Notes under the pieces: generated by a model
Database searches by the model: none
What the model was told of the DNA's origin: nothing
The model's input: the letters and a program-made list of their open reading frames with translations, nothing else
In this document: positions 24,301 through 36,300 of the stretch, piece after piece
Layout of the letters: each line of letters begins with the position of its first letter
How positions within the stretch are numbered: position 1 is the first letter of the stretch
Origin: Uloborus plumipes
Taxonomy: Eukaryota > Arthropoda > Arachnida > Araneae > Uloboridae
Direction of reading: 5' to 3'
DNA length: 64,000 bases
NCBI GenBank assembly: GCA_038373865.1
Contig: JAXGGA010000076.1
Coordinates: forward strand, 124,001-188,000
Translations under genes and position numbers: made by a program

Positions 24301-27300
24301 CTGACACTTTTCAGCAGTTATATTTTATTGTAATTAACATTTTAACTTACATTGTACAGCCAAAACGTACAAGTTGGCAGTTATGTAATAAACTTTCACA
24401 CACAGACAGGACAATGACAGGAGAGAGAAAGTATGTCCATGTCCAAGTCGGATTCGAGCCTGGGGCCTCCGCATCAAGATAAAACGTCTCTGATCCCTAG
24501 ACAAGATGGCCGACTTAGAAGTATGTAAATGCCCCTGACAATACAATTTCAACAAACCTCATTTCATCAATGAGTGTTCATTATTAATTTTAAATCTTGA
24601 TATTTTAAGATGCTTGACTTATTTAAATATTTCTTTTATACGAAACGATAACAACACGTCAACAAATTGCGCCAATTGAGCACCTTTCCTACAAATTGAA
24701 TTGTAGCAGTAGCTAGTCTTCACGGCATTGCTAAACATGTTAACTAAAATATGGCATACATTTTTTTAATTTTCAACATTTGAATTAACGAAAAAATCCA
24801 TTCTTTCCCACTGTGTCCCCTGTCCCTCGACACCCCGGTCTCCGCTACTTATAGGGGCCTCAGTATCTGAAACGGTAAAATGAACAAATTTATAGTTTAT
24901 TACAGGGCATTTTAGGAATAAACTGGAACCTCGGCTGCCAGTATTATGCTGTAAAAACAACAGTTTATTTTTTGAAGTGTAGAAAAAGGGAAGATCTTGG
25001 TGATCAAGAAAGTGAACACATTATACTGTAATTATGAACCGTTATTACGTAATATCTCAGGAACTTTTTTAACCCTAGAATACTAATCATGAGTAATTTT
25101 TACTCATCTTTCTATTTAGTATTAGCGTTAAAAAAAAACACGTTAGTATTCTAGGGTTAAGATTAAAAATACATAGAACAGGGCTCTGCGAAAAAGAAAA
25201 GAAAAACCAGAAATGTTGAATGCGATAGGTTGTTATTCTGTACTCCTAGTGTGAATGACATATGAAATAGTTAAAATTGTGCTTGATATATGATTAAATA
25301 TTCACACACAAAAGATATAAAATTTAACTTACTACAGACGAATCTAGTTGGGCAGCAGGCAAAGGTACTGTCATATAGCGGAGTACATCCCGAGATTACA
25401 AGATTGCAATTAGGCTTCACACATCTTACTTTTCCTTTGATGCAAAAACAGTACAGACAAAAGTCGTTGGACATTAGGGCAGATCCATCGCGGTATAACG
25501 TGCCATTCACTAAACATCCTGAAATTCAACAATAAGAGAATTACTTCTTGCAATACTTATTATAACATGTCTAAGTGTTTGCGTAGTACTTAGTCTAATG
25601 TGGTGAAGTATTGTTTGTTTGTCATTTGTCTTAAACCGTCTAATTTACTCCGCCATTCTTTGCATATTTCTAGCTCATTAAGACTTTTAAGTAGAAGAGC
25701 ATTAAGACGCTAACTTCATTTATTATATAAAGTTTCAATATCATACTTTGTTTTGTTCAATTTACCAACCCCTGCAATCCTTATTTTAACTTCGTGTCTG
25801 CTCTATGTTCTTCATTATTTGTATCAAAAGCTTTCGACTTCTACTGCTGCGGAATCTGGCGTTTTGTACAGAAATCAACTTAATCCCTTAATTTTTAAAA
25901 GCATTTTATTATATTTTAGATGCATTCTTCTAATTGCAAAAATGCTCAAAATGAAGTGCAGATTTAAGATGTTGAAAGTTTGAAGCGAAAAAAAAAGTCA
26001 AAAAATACCAAATTTAACTTTTTATACGGATTCTAGATCCCCTAGCTTATATTTAGGGAAATCAAGAGTATAAAAAAAGACAATTCAAACAGAAAAAGTA
26101 AGACATTAGTACGACCAATATTCAGCAAGATAATGTGAAACGCAGCGTTTTGAGATTTCCACTAGTGCAAATCACAAAACGCTGCGTGTCACATATCTTT
26201 TTTTTATAATTTAAACTAGCTGTTAATAGCACGATTTAAGTGAAAATATAACCGCAAGCTGCTTTCGTAGAAGGACGACCGGCCACTTTATTGAATGGGC
26301 AATATATTCCGATCTCTTTTTCTGCACTGGCTCTTAAAATTTTTAAATAACTCTTCGAGTTGTAATCGTAAATCGTTTACGAATTACAGCACCGAATCGT
26401 GATCTCGCATCTCGACAAATCACCCTTTCGGATATTTAAAAATAAAAAAACTCTCTTTTTCGTAGTCTCTTGAAAATTTACGAGTTAATGAAACTTTGCT
26501 TTGTATTAAATACTACTGAAGTTATAAGCAGTACCTTTGGATTCTTATTTTAACTTAAGACATAGTAGACATATTTCTAACTGCTCTACTTTTCTTAAAA
26601 TAACATTTGTAAGCTAAATTTTTCTGCAGCTTGTACTAAAAGAATTAATAAAATAAAATAAAAGAAAGTGAAATAAAGAATAAATAAATAAATATTTTGT
26701 TTCTATACCTTATCCATCATGGGACCACAAAGTAAAGCGAGATTCGTCAGAAAACACAACATACTGCCAGTCAGCACGCCAGTCCTTATGCTGATTGGCC
26801 CATTGTAGCCGCAGGCGGCGATGGTTTAGCGTGAGGGGGATCCTGTATAAAGGAGTCCTTGCGCGCAGTCCACGCTGCAGTAGACGTCTACGAATTGATG
26901 AAGCACACAATGAAACACCTGTAGCTGTTGACCAGTGTGCTGCCAGTTGTCTAGAAGAAGCTGTACGGTCCGTCAGCACCATGCAGATCAGGTGTCTATC
27001 ATCGCGCGCTGACGTCACAGTTCGGGGTCCACTCCCGGATTATCAAGTTGTCCGACACTCGTCCGTCCACTGCTTCCAAACACGCATCACTGTGCTGCTG
27101 TTACGCTGCACACGAGCGGCTACTTCACGATAAGACAATCCAGCTTCACGAAGGCCGATGATCCTTCCCCGTTCAAACTCCGTAAGTTGTTGAAACCTCA
27201 CTCTTTTCGTCGTAGACGCATAAGCAACGTCTGAGCTAACGTTTATCACAAGCAGATAAACACCTATAACCATACATGCCTTGCTGCAGCCGTCTATTTA

Positions 27301-30300
27301 TTCGGATAAATCAGGCGTTCAGAGGGCCCTGCTCAGCGTACGCATGCGCTACGAGTCTAAAATTTTAATCATTTGCATATCTTACCCTACTTTGCATTTG
27401 CTGAAAATTTCGGCCCATTTGCGCAAGTCCTTCATGGTGTTGCAATTTTCACAAACATGAGTTTACTTTTCAAGACCTCGGTCATGTAGTGGTGTCGGAC
27501 CTATTTTGTTATCTTCTGACCAGAAACAGGAAACACGGGGTTCCTCTTTTCTTACGTCTCTCAAGATCCCTCACGCGCGCAATAAACTGAACTCCCTCTT
27601 CCTGCGACTCTCAACTGAGGGCTACCTTTTTCAGGAAATGTAGTCTGCGGCTTTATTATTATTGTTATTGTTATTATTATTATTTTTATTTAATCTGTAA
27701 AACGTCTGTCAGTTCTGCTCTATGTTCTATGTTTTGATGTTTTGTTTTGCTATTGTTTAGGTGTTTCATGTTTCTTTTTCTGTATTTTTCTGTACTCTGT
27801 AACTTCAATGTTTATGTCTTCTGTATTCTTCTGTAATATCAATGTTTTTGTTAAATAAAGTCTCCATAGATCCATTCAACTGAAAAACCATTAAGATGGT
27901 AGTCACGGGGATCTCTGGGCGGAGAAATGAAATGAAATGTGGGGCGTATCTTTTTTTCACAAACTGCTACGCTGTAATAAAGCAGCAGTAATAACTGACT
28001 CTATGTGGCACTTTTCATTTCTTATTCCCATGTGAATGGCGTAATAAAATAGTACAGATCTTATAAGTATGTAAGCACTCGCTTGAGTTTAGGCTTTAAT
28101 GTGGTAAGAAGATCTTGAGGAAGTATAAGAGGTTTAAGTCTAATGTATTATATATATATATATATATATACTGCTGCCACCGTGAATGCAACACCTTGAA
28201 GAAAGCGTGCAAACTATATGAAATTTACACCATGCATTAGTGAAGATGAGATATGCAAATGATTAGAATTTAAGCGCAGATGCACATCATGCGCGTCTGT
28301 GGCGCCACCTTGAAAGGTATTTAAATCTTGGAGATTTGGGCGTTTGTGTTTTTGATTGTTTGTGATTGTGTGTTTGCGTTTGTGATTGTGTTTGTCTTGT
28401 GGTTTTTCCAAAAAAAAAAAAAAAAAAAAACGATCAATTATGCATCGTAGGAAACACCAATCATCTTTGGATCAAGTATCCAAGTTCGACAGAGGAAGGA
28501 TAGTGGCCGACCGAAATTATGGTTTATCTTTCATCGAAATCAGCACTCTTGTTGGACGAAATCAAACTGTAATGCGGATATGTGATCGTTGGATGCATAA
28601 GGGTATGCCGGACCGACATGGTGAATCACCTCCACCTTGGGGCGCCACTTCACGTGATAACAGGCGCATTGTGCGCATGGTAGTGAAGGATCGCTCAGTC
28701 ACATAACGAGCCATAGCACAGCACATTCCGTCTGTAACGCATCATCCAGTGTCTGTGCATACCCTTCGACGCTATTTACAGCAGACTGGTCGGTCTGAGA
28801 GACGTCCATTGCTTCGTCTACCTTTGACGCAGAACCACAGGCGTCTCTACCGCCAATGGCGCAATGAAAGAAGGATGTGGATGGCAGAATGGAATGAAAA
28901 TGTCTTTACCGACCAGTCATGCTTCAGTCTGCAATACCACGATAGTCGGATTCGAGCCTGGAGACACCGTGGAGAGATGATGCTAAACATCTGCGTTATG
29001 CACCGCCATACTGGTCTTGCTCCGGGTATTATAGTATGGAGCGGTATTGGATATCATTCTCGCACTCTTCTAGTACGCATTGCCGGTACTTTAAACAGTC
29101 AGAGCTATATCTCCGAGGTGTTGGAGCCAGTTGTCCTTCCTTACCTTCAGGGCTTACCCACAGCCATATTTCAACCGGATAATGCATGACCACACGTGGC
29201 ACGCATTGTCCAAGGGTTCTTCCTCAATCGCCAGATTGAGGAAGAAGTTGCTCCCCTTGCCGGCTCGCTCACCAGATGTTTCGCCGACAAAAAACATGTG
29301 GTTCATGGTTGCTCAACTATTGACCTAGATTACACCCCCAGCTGCTACAACAGATCAACTTTGGCAACACGTGGAAGCTGCTTGGTCTGCTGTATCTAAA
29401 GAACACATCCAATGCCTCTTCGAATCAATTCCGAGTCGTGTGGCAGTGGTGATCTGCAACAATGACGGCTACTCTGACTACTGATTTTGGCAGGAACGAC
29501 ACTTCACAGAAGTCTATAAATTTAATCATTTGATGCTTGGTCAACATGTTATATACGCAATAATTTTGCAGTGATATCTCTCGTCTTTCTTGGTGTTGCA
29601 ATTTGGGTGGCCAGCAGTGTATATATCAGGAAAATTACTAGCGAATACGTAATCTGTTTTTGTGCTCTCAATCTCAGCTTGCAAACACTTCTTGGACAGG
29701 TGAAAAAGCCGCAAAAACGAAAGTCGTCATCTAGTGTGAAAAATACGAGTCTCCCTGGCCATGGTTCTTTTTATTTTTGTATGTACCAACTTACCCCGTA
29801 TAACAACTAAACTAAGGGGACAGAGATATTGCGGATGGAAGCGGAAACGGACCACTTTATTTTGAAAAGGTTGAATTACCGAGACCGCGCAACTGCACTT
29901 CTAACGCGCTGTTGCAGATCCAACCTATTTCAAAATGAAGTAGTCCGTTTTTCCTTCCTGTCCATCCGCCATCTCTCCGCGATCTAGCTTCAGCTCCCGT
30001 TTCTCCTATTAAAGTTTGAAGTTTAATCCTCAGAGCAAAATTCTGTTTAGAGGACATTTGAAGCTATCTTACCTCTTGTGGTGTTGCGAGATCGGTCATC
30101 TTCACTTCCATCGACAAGGAACGGCGGTAGATCGGATGCAAACTGGAGCTGACTGTCGTATGGCTTTGGTGTCACCTGTTCAGGTTTAAACCCGAGTCGC
30201 GGTTCCAAAGTATTGTCAGGTGAAAAAGTGGCTTGTTCGCCTGAAACAGCCGTGGGATTTTGTTAAATTGTCTCTTCAAACATACTACAGTTTTTAAAAA

Positions 30301-33300
30301 ATAAATTATGTTGATATAAATATTATTCAAATGAGGTGTTAAGTATTAAAACCAGCATGATCCATGAGCTTAAAAGTTACTTATCCCCGAAACTTGATAT
30401 GTCTTCAAGTTAAAAATTACTGTCCAAAGAAAGCTTTCTATGAAAAAACAGCTCAATCCATGAATGTTACTCTCCTGCAAAACTTTAAAACTTGGATTGA
30501 GTTAGTGTTCATTTAAAGTACTTCAAATGTTTTTTTAGTAATTTCAATTCTGCTTTTACTTGTATACTAAAATACCGTACCATTGTACACCAAAATACCG
30601 TTATACCGTACTATTGTGCGGTCTCTCGCTGGTGCTCTAATTTCATATTGCTTACCAGTTTTTTTTTTTTTTTTTTACTCTCTTTGCTTCTATAAGAGGA
30701 TTTCTGCCTCCTGCTCGGTTGATCCTATTCCAGGCTGACGAGAGCCAATAAGCACGAAACTGCAGTCCTTAGACAAAATAACCGAGTTGGCGGTATATTG
30801 CACAGTAGACATAGTTCAAATTTTTATATATTTTTAAAAATAACACTATTAAGCTAATTGTTTTCTATACCTTGTATTAAAAGAGTTTTTCCCTAATATG
30901 AAAATAAATGAATCTTTTTCTAGGTATACACATCATTTTTATAAACTAAATGAATATGTACTTTTGTTGACCTAGGTGATATTACGGCGTCGAAACTGTC
31001 ACTATTTTTTTGATGTTGTCCTACTATGAAGATGAAACAAGGGGTTACTGTTTTTTTCTCACCGGTTTTAGGGCATGCCTTTATTTTTACATTTTCTGTT
31101 AAACTGTAACAACTTGCTCTTGAGTAACAACTTGCCCCATGTTTCGCCATTTCAGGTCTTATTCCCGTATAAATGGCATAATAAAGTTGTGCAGAGCTTT
31201 TAAGGCTTTAATGTGGTACAGAAGGTCTTGAGACGTTAAAAAAGGTTCAGTCACAAAAACTAAAATGCAATTCATCAGAAAAATTACTCACGAAAACGAA
31301 GTCATACATTTTTGTGCACACAATCTCTGTTGCGGGTCGCAAACACTTCTTAGCAAAGTAATCACAAGAACGAAAGTTTTCATCTACACCCTTGTGCAAA
31401 TTAATTGAAACAAACTCGAAAAATTGAGAAAACCAAGAACAGAACTATTTGTTTAAAGGTATATAAAATCAAAAGTTTTATAACATTACAGGGTGACAAG
31501 AAATAACTTGGACACACATCGTACATTATAACTTTGTTGCTAATGAAAATAATGCGACCAAACTTCAAAATAAGTATGAATACATTATTTTGTCTAATAT
31601 ATTTAAACGTTTTCAAACTGGCTACCGTTAGAATTAATACAGAGCTTTAGACGTGTCACAAAATTTTCGGCTACGGGCCGCAACTCACTCATTGATATTT
31701 TATCCCTTTCTTTCCCTAAGAATGTTTATAGGGATGCCAAAGTTTTATGAGGTTTAGTACACACCCTTGTCTCCAAGATGGACCAAACAGAATAATACAT
31801 TGGGCTCAAATCTGGGGAATACGGGGGGCCATTCTTCAGCTCCAATGAAGTTCGGAAAAGGTGTCTTGCATCAATCTTGAGTGTCTTTTGAGAAAAATCC
31901 TGTTGGAAGGTCCATCTTTGGTCTTCAAGGAACTTTTTCAACCAAGGTAAGACAACGTCTTCCAAAATGAGTTTGCGGTATGTTTGCTGATTATTTTTTA
32001 TCCCTTGATCAACAAAAACAAGTGGTGTTTCCCCACTAGCACATATCCCACCCCAAACCATTGCAGATAGGGGTAGTTGACGCCGCCAACAATTCAAAAA
32101 GTTCCAGGTGCTTCTGCTGACCAAACTCTATCATTATGGCTATTTTGAGTTTGTTCAATTGAGAACAGTTTCTCATTTGTGAAGACCAATGTTTTCCATC
32201 GATCATCTGCGGCCCGCCTTAACAGTTTTTTCCTCTTTTGAAGTCTTGTGCGTTTGTTCTTTGCTGCTAGCTTTAAAGTCTCTTTCATTTTGTAAAGGAG
32301 AAGACCAAGCTCAACTACACTGTAAAAACTACGGGTGACGCAGGGGTGCCAATAAGAAAGCTTGGGTGAAAGCAAGGTGCCACGGGGTGCCACAGCGAAT
32401 TTGAAATGCTCTTACCGCACTAAAAAGCCTCCCATCGGCACCCTTTGGGGTGAATGAAGCTTGCGCATGCTCAGTGAGACATCTCGCCGTACCAAAAGGC
32501 ACCTTTGACAGAATGCGCCTGCGCGAGGTCTCATCATCATCATCAACCATTTGAATGGCGGACATCTTGTTTACGTCAACACGACAGAATTTTCGGTACA
32601 GTGTTTTCACAGTCTTGGATTTCACCTTGAGTTTATTACAAAAATGGATTAATTCTTCATATTAGTCTTCGAATTCTCATGTAAGTACATGCATTTGATA
32701 ATAGTTCTAAGAATTTCCAACATATTTGTACAATCATTTCAAAGTGTACGAACGGAAATTTATCTCTGTGCAGCGAATCTCTTTTGCCGTGCAGATACAA
32801 ACAAGCAGCAGAACGCGAAGGGAAGGAAAAAAAAAGAAACTCTGAATGACTCTTTCTTTCTTTCTTATTTGTTTTTATCATACGTATATGTATATGCTAT
32901 TTTAATGCCATGCATTTCGTGCTGTCGCTAATATCTTTCGTTGGCGTTATTGATAACAAATGCTGAGTTCGTTATTGCCAGAGCTTACTTTTTTTGTTCC
33001 ATCAGTTGAATTGATCCTTAAAATATATTTCGATTTTTAATCTGTCGAGAAACTTGACGTTTAACAAACACTGCTTTTCAAATACCCGATATATTTTATT
33101 CCATAAAGATATTTAAATGTCGAACTATACATACTTATTAATATGTTGTTACCCTTGATTAAAATTTTATAAGTTAATGAAGCGATTCAATTTTTTATTG
33201 ATAGAATAATACAACTGAATATTTTTGATTGTTTTTGAAAGGGATCCATAAAATACCTTCCCTCTTCATTTTCGGTACAGATAATGCTGCAGTAAATGTC

Positions 33301-36300
33301 AATAGCATTTTAAAACTACTGAGTTTAATTCAAGTCACGAATTCTTTTAAAATATGTTGGAAAGTCTGAACTGTGAGAAAATGCCTTAAATTACAAGTTT
33401 CGATCATTTTCAAATCGGAATTCAAGGTGAAAATGTACCAAGACTTTGTGAATAAAAGCAATAAATAAAAGTAAACACAATTGAAAAACAAAAACGCACA
33501 CAGCACAGGGGGGATCTGCAATAGTGAACAGTGAGGGTGCCATTATGCTCTCCTATACGGTTCCATCTTTCACCCGCGCTGCTCGTTGAATTGAGGGTGC
33601 CAGTTTTTCACCCAAGCCAAGGGTGAAATCTCGGCACCCTACTGGGTGCCGCTCCTGTTACAAGCGTTTCACCCCGGAAAGGTGCCAATTGCAACCATTA
33701 GTTTTAACAGTGTATTACCATCAAACGAGTGGTTTCTATACTGATTTTCACCCCTCTAGCAACCTTTCTCATTGAAATCCTAGGATTTAGTTAAACTCGC
33801 TTTTTGACCACTTTCTGGTCGCTAGATGTGTTAACTGTGCATTTTCTTCTTCTTCCTGACTTATCACCATCATATTTGAGTTTTTTAACCTTTTAATTGT
33901 GCAGAAAACCGTGTACTTAAGCCACTTTCTATCGCTGACCAATTTCACGTTTTTTCGTTTCTTGCTTATGTAATTCAAGTATGGCAGATAGTTTGCGAAC
34001 CATAATGGTTATCCCAACTAACTCACTTACGCCTATTTAGTAGCTTTCTAGGATCGATTCTCTATCACAATATTGTTAAAAATTCAGTGGTATTTACAGA
34101 TATTTGGTTTGAAACTTCGTCCAAGTTATTTCTTGTCATCCTGTATATGATCTCTACTACACTTTATGAACATTCGGACACGATTCGGCATGGAATTTAC
34201 TAATTTTTAGACTCATTTGTAATATGTGTGTCCATGAATTAGCGCAGTGATTAGCTTCTCCATAATTGAATTTGGCGATTTTTGGGTATAGCCAGGGACG
34301 TCATTTCAAGTTTTTCCAGAGGGGGGGGGGGGGCAAATGGTCCAAACACAATGCAATTTCATAGGAAAACATAAAACACCACGCCCACTTATATGTAAAC
34401 ATTGATATGACAGTTATGTACATTGATTTCTCAAAGCTAGGGGGGGGGGGGGTAATTGACCCCCCCCCCCGCCCCCTAAATGACGGGCCTGCGTATAGCC
34501 CAAAAATTCTCGACGGATTGATAGCAGGAGAGTTCTCAGACTATTCAGATATCTCAATTTGGTTCTCCGACATGAATTTCTTGGTCATTTGGACGTATAT
34601 CAAGGGGCCAAATCCTGTTGGAAAATCCCGTTACATCTGGGTATCCTTCCTTCAACACTGGTAAAGCATTTTTTTCCAGACTAGTAATAAATTGCTCAAA
34701 ACATATCATACTCTCAACAGTCTGCAAGGAACCAACCCCGTTGTAACCGAGACAACCCCAAAACATCTTTTGAGGGTGATTTACAAATTGGTTCATATGG
34801 CAATCATAAATTCTTTCACCTGAAGATCTCCGTACGTCTTGAGTTCGTTGACCTTGGACAATGAAATGAATATTGTCACTAAATAGTCCTTTCCTCCAAT
34901 TTTCAGCAGCTCAATTCTTATCTTTTAACACCCACAAGTAGCTCTTTTTCTTCATTGGTGGAGTCAGAAGCTGTTTCTTCATATGGGCCGATAGGTTGGC
35001 CGACCGGCTATAATAAAGTGCCTTTGAACAGTAGATGAGTTAATATTTATTCCGTACGTCTTTAAATCTTTATTTAGAGCTGCACCAGTCATTTAAAGTT
35101 TCTTTTTACTTTGCATGAGTAGAAAAGAGTCATCTCACGGTGTTGTTTTCAATTTTCGGGATCATTTCCTTCTCCTCTTTGGAGATATCTCTATTTTGTT
35201 TTATAATACGGCTCACAGTTGCAATACTAACGCCAGCTATCTTCGAAATCTCTCTGTCAGTCTTTAGCATATGTTCAGAAAGAGTAGCAATCTTTGTACG
35301 ATTTCGCTGTGTTATATCCATCGCTGACTGAACTCTCAACTGACGTGATTGTAGCTATAGTTTCCATCTTGCACATACACTCTTAGAATCCTTCTGATTA
35401 GTATAAATTGATGATAGGTAAAGGATGTACTTATCTCATCCATATTTTTACTAATTTTAGTATAATCGGTGAAGAACAGGGCCGTCATTGCAAGTTTTTC
35501 CAGGGGGGGGGGGGGGGCAAAGGGTCTAAACACAATGCAATTTCATCGGAAAACATCAAAAACCACGCCTACTTATATGTAAATACATTGATTTCTCAAA
35601 GCCAGGGAGGGGGGCCTGACCCCCCTAAATGACGGGCCTGGTGAAGAATAATAGAAATAATTTTAAAATTCATGAAAAAATACTTTGTTTCAATTAATTT
35701 GTACAAGGGTGTAGCATGTGAGAAACGAATCTCCCTGCTACACTTCTTTTTATATTAGAAAGTACTACCCCTTAAAACTACTAGTTCCGGTCTCCCCTAT
35801 TTAAGGTTTAAAGTTCAGTCGTTGAAACGAAGGAGTGTTTAGAAGAAATTTTAAGATGTTTTACCTTTTGTGGTGTCAGCGGAGTGATCATCTTCGACAG
35901 CAAGCTCCAGAGGCATGTCGGATGTGTTGAATTGCTGAAAATCGTCTGGTTTTGGTGTCTCCTGTTGCGGTTTAAACGTAGATCGCTGTTCCCCAGTAGA
36001 GTTAGGCGGAGAAGTGGTTTGTTTGTCTGAAACAGCAGTGGAATTTCGCTAAGTTGTCTCCCGTCAACCATACTTCAGTTGATTTTTTTTACTAGATCAC
36101 GTTAATTACATCAGGCCGTTAGTGTCAAAACCGGCTCAATCCATGAACTTAAATGTTACTTTTACCCGAAATTTGATATTTTTCAAGGTAAAAATATGCT
36201 CTCAAAATTAAAAAAAAAAAAAAAAAACTTATGAATGGGCATCTTAATCTATAACTTTTTCCTCTCCTTAAAAAAATTAAAAACTTGGATTGAGCTGGTT

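Larger units (their letters stand above)
26690..30510 (-). repeat. Segmental duplication unit 4 (carries exon 6 of the VWC gene)
   Basis: Ignoring insertions, this ~1-kb unit matches units at 30840-36310, 38560-40160 and 40280-41170. Shared landmarks in order are CTATACCTTGTACTAAAAG-like sequence, AAGACCTCGGTCATGTAGTG, ACGGGGTTCCTCTTTT, TATTCCCATGTGAATGGCGT, the exon, and TTAAATTGTCTCTTCAAACA downstream. Two Tc1-like elements (26707 and 28171) and a MITE (29813) have been inserted in this copy only. Confidence 0.8.
31489..34143 (-). mobile_element. Middle member of nest 2: mariner element with a further insertion
   Basis: The left end CAGGGTGACAAGAAATAACT and the reversed right end CAGGATGACAAGAAATAACT, each followed by TGGAC, are flanked by TA (31487-31488 and 34144-34145). 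Without the inner element at 32318-33712 it is ~1.26 kb, the usual mariner size. Its transposase runs on the minus strand. Confidence 0.9.
31387..35711 (-). mobile_element. Outer member of nest 2: Tc1-like element, 4.3 kb with insertions
   Basis: The ends CACCCTTGTGCAAATTAATT and, reversed, CACCCTTGTACAAATTAATT continue with GAAACAAA, giving ~29-bp inverted repeats with one mismatch. TA flanks both sides (31385-31386 and 35712-35713). The paralogous empty site in the VWC intron confirms TA duplication. Its own transposase is split and decayed. It carries a mariner at 31489-34143 and hAT-type MITEs at 34293 and 35477. A lone copy of this end is at 3589. Confidence 0.92.

Noticed and set aside
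32329..32625. 98-codon minus-strand frame as a transposon gene
   Set aside because: Its end overlaps the terminal repeat and motif-rich region of the inner element, and I recognise no domain, so it is recorded only as a curiosity.
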